NCBI GenBank assembly: GCA_041580235.1
Contig: JBFGEG010000066.1
Coordinates: 1-19,588 of the forward strand
Source: JADFOJ01 sp041580235
GTDB taxonomy: Bacteria; Planctomycetota; Phycisphaerae; Phycisphaerales; SM1A02
Length of the DNA stretch: 19,588 bases
Reading direction: 5' to 3'
Under the pieces are notes generated by a model. The model was not told the origin of the DNA. It saw nothing but the letters and a program-made list of their open reading frames with translations, and did not search any database. Each line of letters opens with the position of its first letter. Within the stretch, counting starts at the first letter, position 1. A program made the translations under genes and the position numbers. Shown piece after piece: positions 1 through 7,156 of this stretch.

Positions 1-960
1 AATGCGGTCGGCGTCGCGATCGTCGTGACGGCGGCGGCGCTGCTGTCGATCGATGTTCAGACCGGTCACCTGCTCGCGCGGAGCTTCTACCCGATGTGCG
101 GGCTGCTTCTGGCGGACCTGGCCTATACGGCGTGGCTTGCGATCCCCGGCGCCGTGGCCTGCCTCCGACGTCGCTGGCGGGAGTTCACGTGCCGCGCGTC
201 GCCCTGGCGGCCGGGGCTCGACGTCGCGGCCGCAGCCGTGATGGTCGGTCTCGTCGGCTTCCACCTGCACTCGATCGAGGCCCAGGCGTCGAACGTCACC
301 GGGTACGCCACGCTCGAACCCGACACGGCAGCGCTGCTGGAGTGGGTCCGACGGCACGCTGAAGACGACGACGTGTTTTTGACGTCCGACGGCGAGCTCA
401 TCCGGCTGCTTCCCGCCCGGGCCGGGGTCTGGGTGTTCCTGACCGTCGGGACCACGAGCGTGGCGGGCCACGACGAGCTCGTCGATCGCCTCGCCTGGGG
501 GTACCGCCTGCTCGGGATTGACGAGGCGGAGCTCGAACGCCGCCTGGGGTCGCCACCCGGCGCGCGGACGGCGTTTGCCATCGACATCATGAATCGCTGG
601 ACGCTGGATTACGACCGCTACAACGACGTGGAGTGGTGTTACCTGCACTTCGGGCGCACGTTCTGGCACAGCCCGCACCGGCTCCCGCAGAACCTCGGCC
701 CGGACGAGGACGGCCCGCGGGCGGAGATCCTCGCGGGCACGCTGAGTGAGTACATCCCCCTGGAGGACCGGCGCGAGATCGTCGGCCGGCTCCGCGAGTG
801 CGGGCAGTTGCCCGTGACCGACTGTCCCTACCGGGTGACCTATGTCCTGTCGAGCCCGTACGACCGTCGCGGGGCGCTCGACCGCGACGGCATGGCTCTC
901 GAGTGGCTCACGAAGATCGAGACCTTCGGGCGCTACGACGTCCTGCGCGTGACACGGTGA
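1..960 (+). CDS. C-terminal part of a multi-pass membrane protein (5' truncated)
   Basis: The frame is already open at base 1, so the real start lies outside the window; the first in-window start codon is a GTG at 25. About 319 residues are visible. The first 85 or so hold two or three hydrophobic segments, one around YPMCGLLLADLAYTAWLAIP and one around AAAAVMVGLVGF, separated by an Arg-rich cytoplasmic-looking loop. The remainder is a soluble domain with LEPDTAALLEWVRRHAEDDD followed by VFLTSDGELIRLLPARAGV. That pattern (last helix, then 'residue-by-residue exposure' style text WVR..A..DDVFLTSDGE) is common in the C-terminal extracytoplasmic domain of large polyprenyl-dependent GT-C-type glycosyltransferases and related bacterial membrane proteins. 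The assignment to that group is inference from topology and I recognise no catalytic motif. It is convergent with the sulfotransferase gene, with 28 bases between them. Confidence 0.6.
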   Translation, partial: NAVGVAIVVTAAALLSIDVQTGHLLARSFYPMCGLLLADLAYTAWLAIPGAVACLRRRWREFTCRASPWRPGLDVAAAAVMVGLVGFHLHSIEAQASNVTGYATLEPDTAALLEWVRRHAEDDDVFLTSDGELIRLLPARAGVWVFLTVGTTSVAGHDELVDRLAWGYRLLGIDEAELERRLGSPPGARTAFAIDIMNRWTLDYDRYNDVEWCYLHFGRTFWHSPHRLPQNLGPDEDGPRAEILAGTLSEYIPLEDRREIVGRLRECGQLPVTDCPYRVTYVLSSPYDRRGALDRDGMALEWLTKIETFGRYDVLRVTR

Positions 961-969
961 CCACTCTGC

Positions 970-990
970 GAGCGCCCGTACGGAGCGCTC
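970..990. terminator. Short hairpin between convergent genes, possible bidirectional terminator
   Basis: GAGCGC at 970-975 pairs with GCGCTC at 985-990, enclosing CCGTACGG, which can itself pair. It sits in the 28-base gap between two convergent genes and overlaps the stop codon of the minus-strand gene. There is no T-tract on either strand, so a role as intrinsic terminator is only suggested by position. Confidence 0.3.
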
Positions 991-2065
991 AGGACAGCCG
1001 CCGCGTGAGCAGCCGGACGGGCAGCGACATCGGCACGCCCATCCGATCGGCAACGAGCAGCACCGCCGGAAGCATGTTCTTGAATCGCGCGGGCCAGAGG
1101 GCCGGCGTCACCAGTGACACGACGTGCGACCAGGCGATCACCAATCGCATCCCCGGCGTCGGCCTGCGGGTCGGGCTCTCACCGCCGGCGGGATAGCCGC
1201 AGGACCGCAGCGTCTCGCCCGCGACCGCCTCGAACAGCGCGGCGTCGCGGGCCCGCATCGCGCGGCGCCACTTCCGGGTGTTCGACGGATCGATCGGCTC
1301 CGCCAGCCTCTGGTGGGTCGTGCCGCGGGCGAGGGCCCGGGCGAGATCCGAGTCGAGACGCACCTCGCCGCCTCGCCAGGGCACGTCGAGAAAGCCGGCG
1401 AGCTGCTGCATGGTCCGCTGCGGGTCGCCGAGCAGGTCCTCGAAACGCACTTCGAGGTAGACGCCGGGGTGCGCCCGGCCCCACTCCCGGTTCCGCCCGA
1501 CGTGCCGGCGCCACAGCCGGGCCGTTTCGGCCACGGTGCTGGGCCCGAACCAGCTCCTTCGCCACGACAGGCACACGTCGCGACCGTCGCGGATCACGTG
1601 CACGACCTTCATCCGGGGAATGACCCGCTGGAGCCGCTCGAGCGACGGCGGCGCGTAGAAGACGCTCTTGTCGGCCCATCGCGACTTGCCGTGAGCCTCC
1701 GCGTACGCCTGGAACAGGCCGCGAACGATGCCGTCGTAGCTGTCAGTGCCCTCGACGAGCTCGGCTTCCCGGTGGCGAATGGCCAGCAGCGTGAAGGGGT
1801 GAAGCGTCTGCAGCTTCCGCTCCCGGCCGGCCTGGGAGGTCCAGATCTCCAGGAACGCCCAGATGCACCGCAGCAGCCGCCGGCGGGAGCCCTCGCGACG
1901 CAGGTCACCGCACAGACGCAGGGACCGCGCGAACAGAGGAATGAAGTGCGTCTCGAAGGGCACGGCAAGCGGCAGGTGGTCGTCGATCAGCGCCGACAGC
2001 AGAAACGTACCCGATCGCGGCGCGCCGACGATCAGGGTGACCGGCGTGACCGAGTCATCCGGCAC
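989..2065 (-). CDS. Sulfotransferase family protein
   Basis: A 358-residue cytosolic protein, last gene of the six-gene minus-strand unit. Residues 14-20 are GAPRSGT, the P-loop-like 5'-phosphosulfate binding motif of PAPS-dependent sulfotransferases, and residues 155-164 are VHVIRDGRDV, matching the 3'-phosphate binding region. A further YLEVRFEDLL element near 203-212 with a following proline is typical of the family, where this part sits late in the fold. It should transfer sulfate from PAPS to an acceptor hydroxyl or amine; the setting in a glycan locus suggests a sugar acceptor, which is inference. The start is GTG at 2065; it overlaps the end of the WbqC gene by 11 bases, which implies translational coupling. 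The C-terminal 60 residues (GMRLVIAWSHVVSLVTPALW) are less family-like and moderately hydrophobic. Confidence 0.85.
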   Translation of the reverse strand: MPDDSVTPVTLIVGAPRSGTFLLSALIDDHLPLAVPFETHFIPLFARSLRLCGDLRREGSRRRLLRCIWAFLEIWTSQAGRERKLQTLHPFTLLAIRHREAELVEGTDSYDGIVRGLFQAYAEAHGKSRWADKSVFYAPPSLERLQRVIPRMKVVHVIRDGRDVCLSWRRSWFGPSTVAETARLWRRHVGRNREWGRAHPGVYLEVRFEDLLGDPQRTMQQLAGFLDVPWRGGEVRLDSDLARALARGTTHQRLAEPIDPSNTRKWRRAMRARDAALFEAVAGETLRSCGYPAGGESPTRRPTPGMRLVIAWSHVVSLVTPALWPARFKNMLPAVLLVADRMGVPMSLPVRLLTRRLS

Positions 2066-2777
2066 CTTGCTTCTCGACCGAGATGGCGACGAATTCGCGG
2101 GTCCGGGGGCCGGCGAACATCAAGGCGTCGATGACCGAGAGGTGGCTCACGAACGGCTTGGTGAACTGGTTGTAGACCGGGTGCGTGTAATCCTGGTAGA
2201 CCAGCTCGATCCCCGCCCGCGCCCACTCGGTCTCGTCCATGTAGTCGCGGGCCGCGTCGCCGGACACGTAACGCGTGGCGTCGAGATCCGCGCAGATCCG
2301 GACGAGCCGCCCCGTGCGTCCCGCCGCCTCGTGGCCGAACTCGCTGGAGAGGCGGACAGGCGTATCGATCTGCAGCAGCGCGCAGAGCGCCCGGTGTCCG
2401 GCCAGGCACAGATCCAGCAGCATCGTGTAGGGACCGGCCGTGAGGTACCGCTGCACGGCGTCGTAGCACCACTCGAAGTGCGGCGCTTGCCCGTAGATCT
2501 GGCGGATCGTGGCCAGGTGCTTCTTCACCCAGCGGTCACCGTCGATCTCGACCTCGCGAATCCGGGTTGTCAGGTGACGCTTGACGGGAACGGTCAGCCA
2601 CTGGTGGCCTCGCGACGCGAGAATGCGGTTGCGGTTCCTCCATCCGCCCTTGTCGAACTGCACGTCGTCGTAGAGCACGAAGACGTCGGCCGTTGCCACC
2701 TGATCGAAGTACCCCAGCCAGGGCAGATAGGCCGGCTGGAGAATGGCCACGTCGGTGTGCCTTCGGCCGTCATGCAT
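2055..2777 (-). CDS. WbqC-family protein
   Basis: A 240-residue protein. The N-terminus has AILQPAYLPWLGYFDQV (residues 11-27) followed by VLYDDVQFDKGGWRNRNRI (34-52), the signature of the WbqC family found in O-antigen and other glycan clusters. The biochemical role of this family is not firmly settled; membership is clear, activity is not. The frame stays open upstream to about 3206, but residues before the ATG at 2777 are Arg/Pro-rich shadow translation of the neighbouring gene, so I place the start at 2777. That ATG shares one base with the TGA of the upstream glycosyltransferase (TGATG), a classic coupled junction. Its position between a DegT aminotransferase/GT2 pair and a sulfotransferase suggests a role in modifying or transferring an amino sugar; this is inference. 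Confidence 0.85.
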   Translation of the reverse strand: MHDGRRHTDVAILQPAYLPWLGYFDQVATADVFVLYDDVQFDKGGWRNRNRILASRGHQWLTVPVKRHLTTRIREVEIDGDRWVKKHLATIRQIYGQAPHFEWCYDAVQRYLTAGPYTMLLDLCLAGHRALCALLQIDTPVRLSSEFGHEAAGRTGRLVRICADLDATRYVSGDAARDYMDETEWARAGIELVYQDYTHPVYNQFTKPFVSHLSVIDALMFAGPRTREFVAISVEKQGAG

Positions 2778-3763
2778 CACGGGCTTCCCGTGACCTGTTT
2801 CAGCCCGGGCACGGTCACCACGGGCGGGTCTCGTCTGCCCGTGGGGCCGACGACGACCTGCTGCACGGGATTCGCCTCCTCGGCGCGCCGGGCGGTGCGG
2901 AAGGTCCGCACGACGAACTCGCCGATGAGTGAGATCGAGAAGAGGTGAAGCCCGGTGAAGAAAAGGAAGACGTCGAAGAAGACGATCGTCCCGCGAAATC
3001 GCCACTGGATGAAGAACTTGTAGAGCACGATGCCGACGAACAGCACGACGCTGAGCAGCAGCAGCAGGACCCCGGCGATCATCATCCACTCGAACGGCCT
3101 CGGGGCGTAGGCCGTGAAGATATCGAAGTACATCTCCATCCGCCGGATCACCGACCATTTCGATCGGCCCTCGGTTCGGGGCTGGTGCTCGACAGGGATC
3201 TCGCAATGGGATCGCGTCAGCGTGTACGCCGTCGCATAGACGTTGACGGGATTGCCGATCTCGATCAATCGGTCCACGATCCGGCGCGAGAACCCCTTGA
3301 CCGCGCCGAAATCCCGGACGTTGACACCCAGCGCCTGGTTGACGAGGACTCGGCCGAACCAGGACGGGATCATGGTCAGCAGCAGGTTGTCCCTTCGTGA
3401 GTGCCGGACGCCGCTGACGATGTCGTGCCCGGCCTTCACCTCGTCCGCAAGCGCGGCCAGACAGCTTGGTGAGAACTGCAGATCGCCGTCAAACGCGATC
3501 ACGCAGTCGCCGCGGCTGTACTTCATGCCGATCAGGATCGCCCGCTGCTGGCCGACGTTACGCGCCAGCTTGACGAGCACGACCCGATCGCTGGTTTCGG
3601 CGTAGCCGCGCATCGCGTCGAAGGAGCCGTCCGTGCTGCCGTCATCGACGAAGATGATCTCGTAGTCGCGTCCCGCTTCATCGAGCGCCGCGCTGACGGC
3701 GGAGAAGCACCGGTCGATGCCCTTCTCCTCGTCGAGCACCGGAATGACGACCGAAATCTCCAC
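2777..3763 (-). CDS. GT2 glycosyltransferase of the polyprenyl-phosphate (ArnC/GtrB/DPM1-like) type
   Basis: A 328-residue protein. The GT-A catalytic part has VVIPVLDEE at 5-13, FVDDGSTDGS at 38-47, ARNVGQQRAILIGM at 67-80 and the metal-binding FDGDLQ at 91-96. QPRTEGRSKW at 195-204 matches the R-x-EG-x-SK element typical of transferases that load a sugar on undecaprenyl or dolichyl phosphate. Two membrane helices follow, about 227-250 and 259-283, then a short cytoplasmic tail. This layout is that of ArnC/GtrB relatives: sugar from a nucleotide donor is attached to a lipid carrier at the inner membrane face. The start is the GTG at 3763, preceded by a GGGGCGG-like ribosome binding site, 16 bases after the aminotransferase stop. 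A longer reading to 3862 would overlap the aminotransferase and adds non-family residues. Likely donor: the sugar nucleotide made by the two genes just upstream. Confidence 0.87.
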   Translation of the reverse strand: MEISVVIPVLDEEKGIDRCFSAVSAALDEAGRDYEIIFVDDGSTDGSFDAMRGYAETSDRVVLVKLARNVGQQRAILIGMKYSRGDCVIAFDGDLQFSPSCLAALADEVKAGHDIVSGVRHSRRDNLLLTMIPSWFGRVLVNQALGVNVRDFGAVKGFSRRIVDRLIEIGNPVNVYATAYTLTRSHCEIPVEHQPRTEGRSKWSVIRRMEMYFDIFTAYAPRPFEWMMIAGVLLLLLSVVLFVGIVLYKFFIQWRFRGTIVFFDVFLFFTGLHLFSISLIGEFVVRTFRTARRAEEANPVQQVVVGPTGRRDPPVVTVPGLKQVTGSP

Positions 3764-3779
3764 GGACCGCCCCTGCCGC

Positions 3780-4955
3780 TCACCTGGACGAGATGATGCG
3801 CGGTGACGCATCCGCGCGCGAGTGGGCAGTATAGCAGAGGCGCCGCATGGTCCCCGCGACATGCTCGCACTGCTCGTTCGACAGACGCGGATAGAGCGGC
3901 AGCGAGATGGTTGCGTCGCCGATCCGCTCGGCGTTGGGGAAGCGGCCGGGCGCGAACCCGAAGCGCGACCGGAGGTAGCTCAGCAGGTGAATCGCGCGGT
4001 AGTTGACCGTCGCGCCGATTCCCGCCTGCTTCAGCGCTTCGATCAGCTCGTCGCGACGACCGCCGTCGATCCACACGGTGTAGAGGTGCCTCGCGTGGCG
4101 GCTGTTCGGATAGACGTCGGGGAGGGCCAAGCCCGGCGCGTCCGAGAGCATCGCGTCATAGAGGCCGGCCAGCTCGCAGCGCCGGTCGTGGTTCGGCCCG
4201 AGCCGGTCGAGCTGGGGCAACAGCAGGGCTGCCTGGATGTTGTCCATGTTGTACTTCCAGCCCAGCGCGACGACGTCCCAGTGCCGGTAGCCGTCGCGGG
4301 CCCGATCGAACCCGCCCTCGCTCATTCCGTGCAGGCGAAGCAGGCGGATGCGCCGGGCAAGCCCGGCATCGCCCGTCGCCAGCGCCCCGCCCTCGCCGCT
4401 GGTCAGGCTCTTGGTGGCGTAGAACGAGAAGCAGACGGCGTCGGCCAGCTCGCCGGGGCGTACACCGCCGCGTGATGCCTCCACCGCGTGGGCGGCGTCC
4501 TCGATCACCACCAGACCGTGCCGATCGGCGATTCCGCGAATGGCCGGCATGTCGCACATCTGCCCGTAGAGGTGGACCGGCATGATCGCCCGCGTCCGTT
4601 CCGTCACCGCGGCCTCGATCCGGCTCGCGTCGATGTTGCCCGTCGTCGGCTCCACGTCGACGAAGACCGGCGTAGCGCCGGCCTGCATGATGGCGGTCGC
4701 GGTGGCCACGAACGTCATGGGCGTGGTGATGACCTCGTCTTCGGGCCCGATCTCCAGCGCCGTGAGCGCCAGGTGCAGCGCACCCGTGCAGCTGCTCAGC
4801 CCGACGACGTGATCGATCGCGAGGTAGTCGCCGAATCGCTGCTCGAACCGCTGGACCGTCTCGCCCGTGGTCAGGATCGGGCCGGCGAGCACCTTCGCGA
4901 GCTCGTCGAGCTCCGCCTGGCCGAGATCGTGCTCGTAAAACGGCACGCCGTCCAT
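3780..4955 (-). CDS. DegT/DnrJ/EryC1/StrS-family PLP aminotransferase (ArnB/PseC/LegC-like)
   Basis: A 391-residue sugar-nucleotide aminotransferase. SSCTGALHLAL at 54-64 binds the cofactor phosphate, IEDAAHA at 151-157 carries the Asp that contacts the pyridine nitrogen, and FSFYATKSLTSGEGG at 176-190 carries the PLP Schiff-base lysine (Lys182). Then GWKYNMDNIQAALLLPQL, the usual substrate and dimer region, and a C-terminal small domain. The family adds an amino group to a keto-sugar nucleotide, mostly at C4 or C3. The ATG at 4955 shares one base with the TGA of the upstream dehydratase, so the two are made together and probably act in sequence on one sugar. It is also the only aminotransferase in the window, so it could supply the LegC step of the nonulosonate pathway. 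Which of these is right cannot be told from sequence alone. Confidence 0.9.
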   Translation of the reverse strand: MDGVPFYEHDLGQAELDELAKVLAGPILTTGETVQRFEQRFGDYLAIDHVVGLSSCTGALHLALTALEIGPEDEVITTPMTFVATATAIMQAGATPVFVDVEPTTGNIDASRIEAAVTERTRAIMPVHLYGQMCDMPAIRGIADRHGLVVIEDAAHAVEASRGGVRPGELADAVCFSFYATKSLTSGEGGALATGDAGLARRIRLLRLHGMSEGGFDRARDGYRHWDVVALGWKYNMDNIQAALLLPQLDRLGPNHDRRCELAGLYDAMLSDAPGLALPDVYPNSRHARHLYTVWIDGGRRDELIEALKQAGIGATVNYRAIHLLSYLRSRFGFAPGRFPNAERIGDATISLPLYPRLSNEQCEHVAGTMRRLCYTAHSRADASPRIISSR

Positions 4956-6085
4956 CAATGGAGCTCCCGCCGCCCCGCCGCGGTGACGATCGGGATCTCG
5001 CGGAGCCACATCTGCGGCCGCCACCAGGGCTCGTTGGCGCGATACCACGCGATGGTGCGCTCCAGCCCGTCCTCGAATCGGATCGTGGGCTCCCAGCCGA
5101 GCAGCGTCTTCGCCTTGGCCCGGTCGCAGGTGTGGCGGAACACCTGTCCCGGCCGGTCGCCGATGCACTCGATCGGAACGTCGTCGGCGCTCATCATGTC
5201 CCGCACGGCGTCGGCGATCTCCATGACGCTGATGTGCCGGCCGGTGCCGATGTTGATAACCTGACCCGTAACACTCTCCAGATCTGCATGGATGATGGTA
5301 TCCAGCGCTTCGCAGGTGTCCCGGACGTGCAGGAAGTCCCGCTTGGCTTCCCCGCCGCCGTGGACGCGCAGCGGCTCGCCCAGCAGACAGCTCGTGATGA
5401 AGCGCGGGATGACCTTTTCCAGATGCTGGTACGGCCCGAAGTTATTGAACGGCCGGACGATGACCGCGGGCGTGCCGTACGTGACCGCGTAGGAGTGCAC
5501 GAGCCGGTCGGCCCCGCACTTCGCGGCAGCGTAGGGGTTCATCGGGTTGAGCGGGTGGTCCTCCCCCATGGCGTCGCTGAGCGCCGTGCCGTACACCTCC
5601 GAGCTGGAGATGTGAATGAACCGCTCGACGCGGTCCCTGAACTTCGTCACCGCGTTGGCGACCGTCTGGGTGCCGAGGACGTCCGTCTCGATGAAGAGGC
5701 GGTTGTCGTAAATCGATCGGGTCACGGCCGACTCGGCCGCCATGTGGACGACGATATCCGACTGCGAGATCAACGCGTCCATCAGCTCGCCGTTGCGGAC
5801 GTCGCCGTACCAGAACTCGTACCGCCCCGACACGCGGCCGCCTTCGGGAAGGTTCTCGACGTGGCCGGCGTAGGTGAGCAGATCCACCACGAGAATGCGG
5901 TACTGCGGGTACTTGTCGTAGATGTGACGGACGAAGTTGCTGCCGATGAAGCCGGCGCCGCCCGTGACGAGGATGGTCTTTGAATGGTCCCCTCGCTCGT
6001 TCGGCTCATCCACCCGCGGATGGGAAATGGCGACGGGGAGGCCGCCGCGGCGCTGCTCGGATGCGACTCTGATTGCATCGGACAT
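4955..6085 (-). CDS. NAD-dependent sugar-nucleotide 4,6-dehydratase/epimerase (RmlB-like extended SDR)
   Basis: A 376-residue extended SDR. TGGAGFIGSN (41-50) is the NAD-binding GxxGxxG; LLTYAGHVENL (69-79) and MAAESAVTRSI (115-125) are strongly RmlB-like; SSSEVYG (160-166) and YAAAK (Tyr185, Lys189) form the active site; RPFNNFGPYQ (211-220) binds the nucleotide. True dTDP-glucose dehydratases usually carry T-D-E at the first site; here the middle residue is Ser162, as in LegB and GDP-mannose dehydratase-type enzymes, so I do not call it rmlB. The start is the ATG at 6085 with a good AGGAG five bases away. It leaves an unusual polar N-terminal extension of about 36 residues before the Rossmann strand. 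It likely makes the 4-keto sugar for the adjoining aminotransferase. Confidence 0.87.
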   Translation of the reverse strand: MSDAIRVASEQRRGGLPVAISHPRVDEPNERGDHSKTILVTGGAGFIGSNFVRHIYDKYPQYRILVVDLLTYAGHVENLPEGGRVSGRYEFWYGDVRNGELMDALISQSDIVVHMAAESAVTRSIYDNRLFIETDVLGTQTVANAVTKFRDRVERFIHISSSEVYGTALSDAMGEDHPLNPMNPYAAAKCGADRLVHSYAVTYGTPAVIVRPFNNFGPYQHLEKVIPRFITSCLLGEPLRVHGGGEAKRDFLHVRDTCEALDTIIHADLESVTGQVINIGTGRHISVMEIADAVRDMMSADDVPIECIGDRPGQVFRHTCDRAKAKTLLGWEPTIRFEDGLERTIAWYRANEPWWRPQMWLREIPIVTAAGRRELH

Positions 6086-6090
6086 CGCTG

Positions 6091-6095
6091 CTCCT
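6091..6095 (-). promoter_or_regulatory. Ribosome binding site that fixes the start of the RmlB-like gene
   Basis: On the minus strand GTAGGAG lies five bases before the ATG at 6085. The TAG stop of the radical SAM gene is embedded in this ribosome binding site, so the two genes are only eight bases apart. This rules against the longer frame that opens at 6148 inside the radical SAM gene. Confidence 0.6.
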
Positions 6096-7083
6096 ACCCG
6101 ACGTGCTGCCGAAGCGCCCGGATCATCTTGAGCCACCCCTGATCCCACGGCGACGCCGCCCAGTCAGGGCACTTCTCGCACACGCCGCAGCCGCGGTAGT
6201 TGCTCTGGAGGTGCCGCCGCCGCAGATCCTGCATGAACTCGCTGTGCCAGGCCTCGTGCAGCGTCATCTCGTGGACGCTGCCGATCGTGGACGCGTCTTC
6301 CCAGTCCACCGGGCAGAAGCGGATGTGGTCCCGGAAATCGACGACCAGGCGCTCCCAGAGGTGGCGGCAGGGCCAGCGGTGAACCGACTGCACCGTCTCG
6401 GCGAGCTCCACGCTCATCATGGTCGAGTTCAGGTTCGAGTGCATCTGCCGGATCACGACCTTGTCCACGAGTCGCTCCCAGTAGCGCTCGAACCGCTCGG
6501 CTTCCGCCTCCGTTCCCGGCGTCACCACCATCGAGACGAGGACCATGGATCGGGACGGATCGCGCCGCTGGAGCAAGGTCAGGACATTGCGTTTCGTCTG
6601 CTCGAAATCGAGGCCCACCCGCACCCTGGCAAACGTCTCGGGCTCGAATGCATCGAGCGAGACATCGAACACGTGCGGTGGGTTCTCCAGGAGGCGATCG
6701 AGCTGGTCGCCCTTGTGCAGGATGCTGCCGTTGGTCGTCAGGTTCACGGTCGGGAAGCCCAGATCGCGCGTGTACCCGATCATGTCCGCCAGCTGCGGGT
6801 GCAGCAGCGGCTCGCCCTCACCCGTGAAGCGCACGACGTCGACGCGGTAACCTGCCGCCTCCTCGATCGTGCGTTTGAACGTCTCCATCGACAGTCGCCG
6901 GGGCGTGAACCCTGCGCGGGCTGCGATCTCGCTTTGCGGACAGTGAGAGCATTGCGCGTTGCAGACGTTGACGGTCTCATAGATGAGATAGCCGGGGAAA
7001 TCGCGGGCCTCGTCGGTCTCGAACCCGTACTGATGAACGGGCAGGCTTACGACCGTCGGGCTCTCGTCCTGTGTCTGATCCAT
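6094..7083 (-). CDS. Radical SAM/SPASM-domain protein
   Basis: A 329-residue protein. ETVNVCNAQCSHCPQSE carries the CX3CX2C cluster-binding motif (Cys41, Cys45, Cys48), followed by RFTGEGEPLLHP (85-96), the strand-2 GGE-like element that contacts SAM, and LTTNGS (115-120). The C-terminal third has more cysteines: Cys239, Cys257, and CGVCEKC (Cys299, Cys302, Cys305), the pattern of a SPASM auxiliary iron-sulfur cluster. Such enzymes modify peptides, sugars or cofactors by radical chemistry; glycan clusters contain relatives whose substrates are unknown. I cannot name the substrate. The ATG at 7083 is preferred: a predicted promoter has its -10 box at 7121-7116, on top of the alternative TTG at 7116. 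It heads the six-gene unit that ends with the sulfotransferase. Confidence 0.87.
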   Translation of the reverse strand: MDQTQDESPTVVSLPVHQYGFETDEARDFPGYLIYETVNVCNAQCSHCPQSEIAARAGFTPRRLSMETFKRTIEEAAGYRVDVVRFTGEGEPLLHPQLADMIGYTRDLGFPTVNLTTNGSILHKGDQLDRLLENPPHVFDVSLDAFEPETFARVRVGLDFEQTKRNVLTLLQRRDPSRSMVLVSMVVTPGTEAEAERFERYWERLVDKVVIRQMHSNLNSTMMSVELAETVQSVHRWPCRHLWERLVVDFRDHIRFCPVDWEDASTIGSVHEMTLHEAWHSEFMQDLRRRHLQSNYRGCGVCEKCPDWAASPWDQGWLKMIRALRQHVG

Positions 7084-7115
7084 GAGATCGGGCCCCAGCT
7101 CCCCGCGGCCGGCCA

Positions 7116-7143
7116 ATCATAACGATTGCCGGGGGCCCGCCAA
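7116..7143 (-). promoter_or_regulatory. Predicted sigma-70-type promoter for the six-gene minus-strand operon
   Basis: On the minus strand TTGGCG (7143-7138) and TATGAT (7121-7116) are separated by 16 bases. TATGAT matches the -10 consensus at five of six positions and stands out in this GC-rich DNA. Transcription would begin near 7109, giving a leader of about 26 bases before the ATG at 7083. It lies in the 73-base gap after the GT4-like gene, which also holds a weak hairpin (CCCGC/GCGGG at 7136-7150). Confidence 0.45.
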
Positions 7144-7156
7144 GTGCGGGGCTCGT

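Noticed and set aside
1863..2948. A 361-codon plus-strand frame
   Set aside because: It is antisense to the WbqC gene and neighbours, spans three real genes and has no motif.
4955..6085. Calling the dehydratase rmlB
   Set aside because: It is RmlB-like overall, but the active site reads SSE rather than TDE and no RmlA, RmlC or RmlD partner is present.
7084..7116. TTG at 7116 as the start of the radical SAM gene
   Set aside because: It falls in the predicted -10 box, and the ATG at 7083 gives a normal N-terminus.
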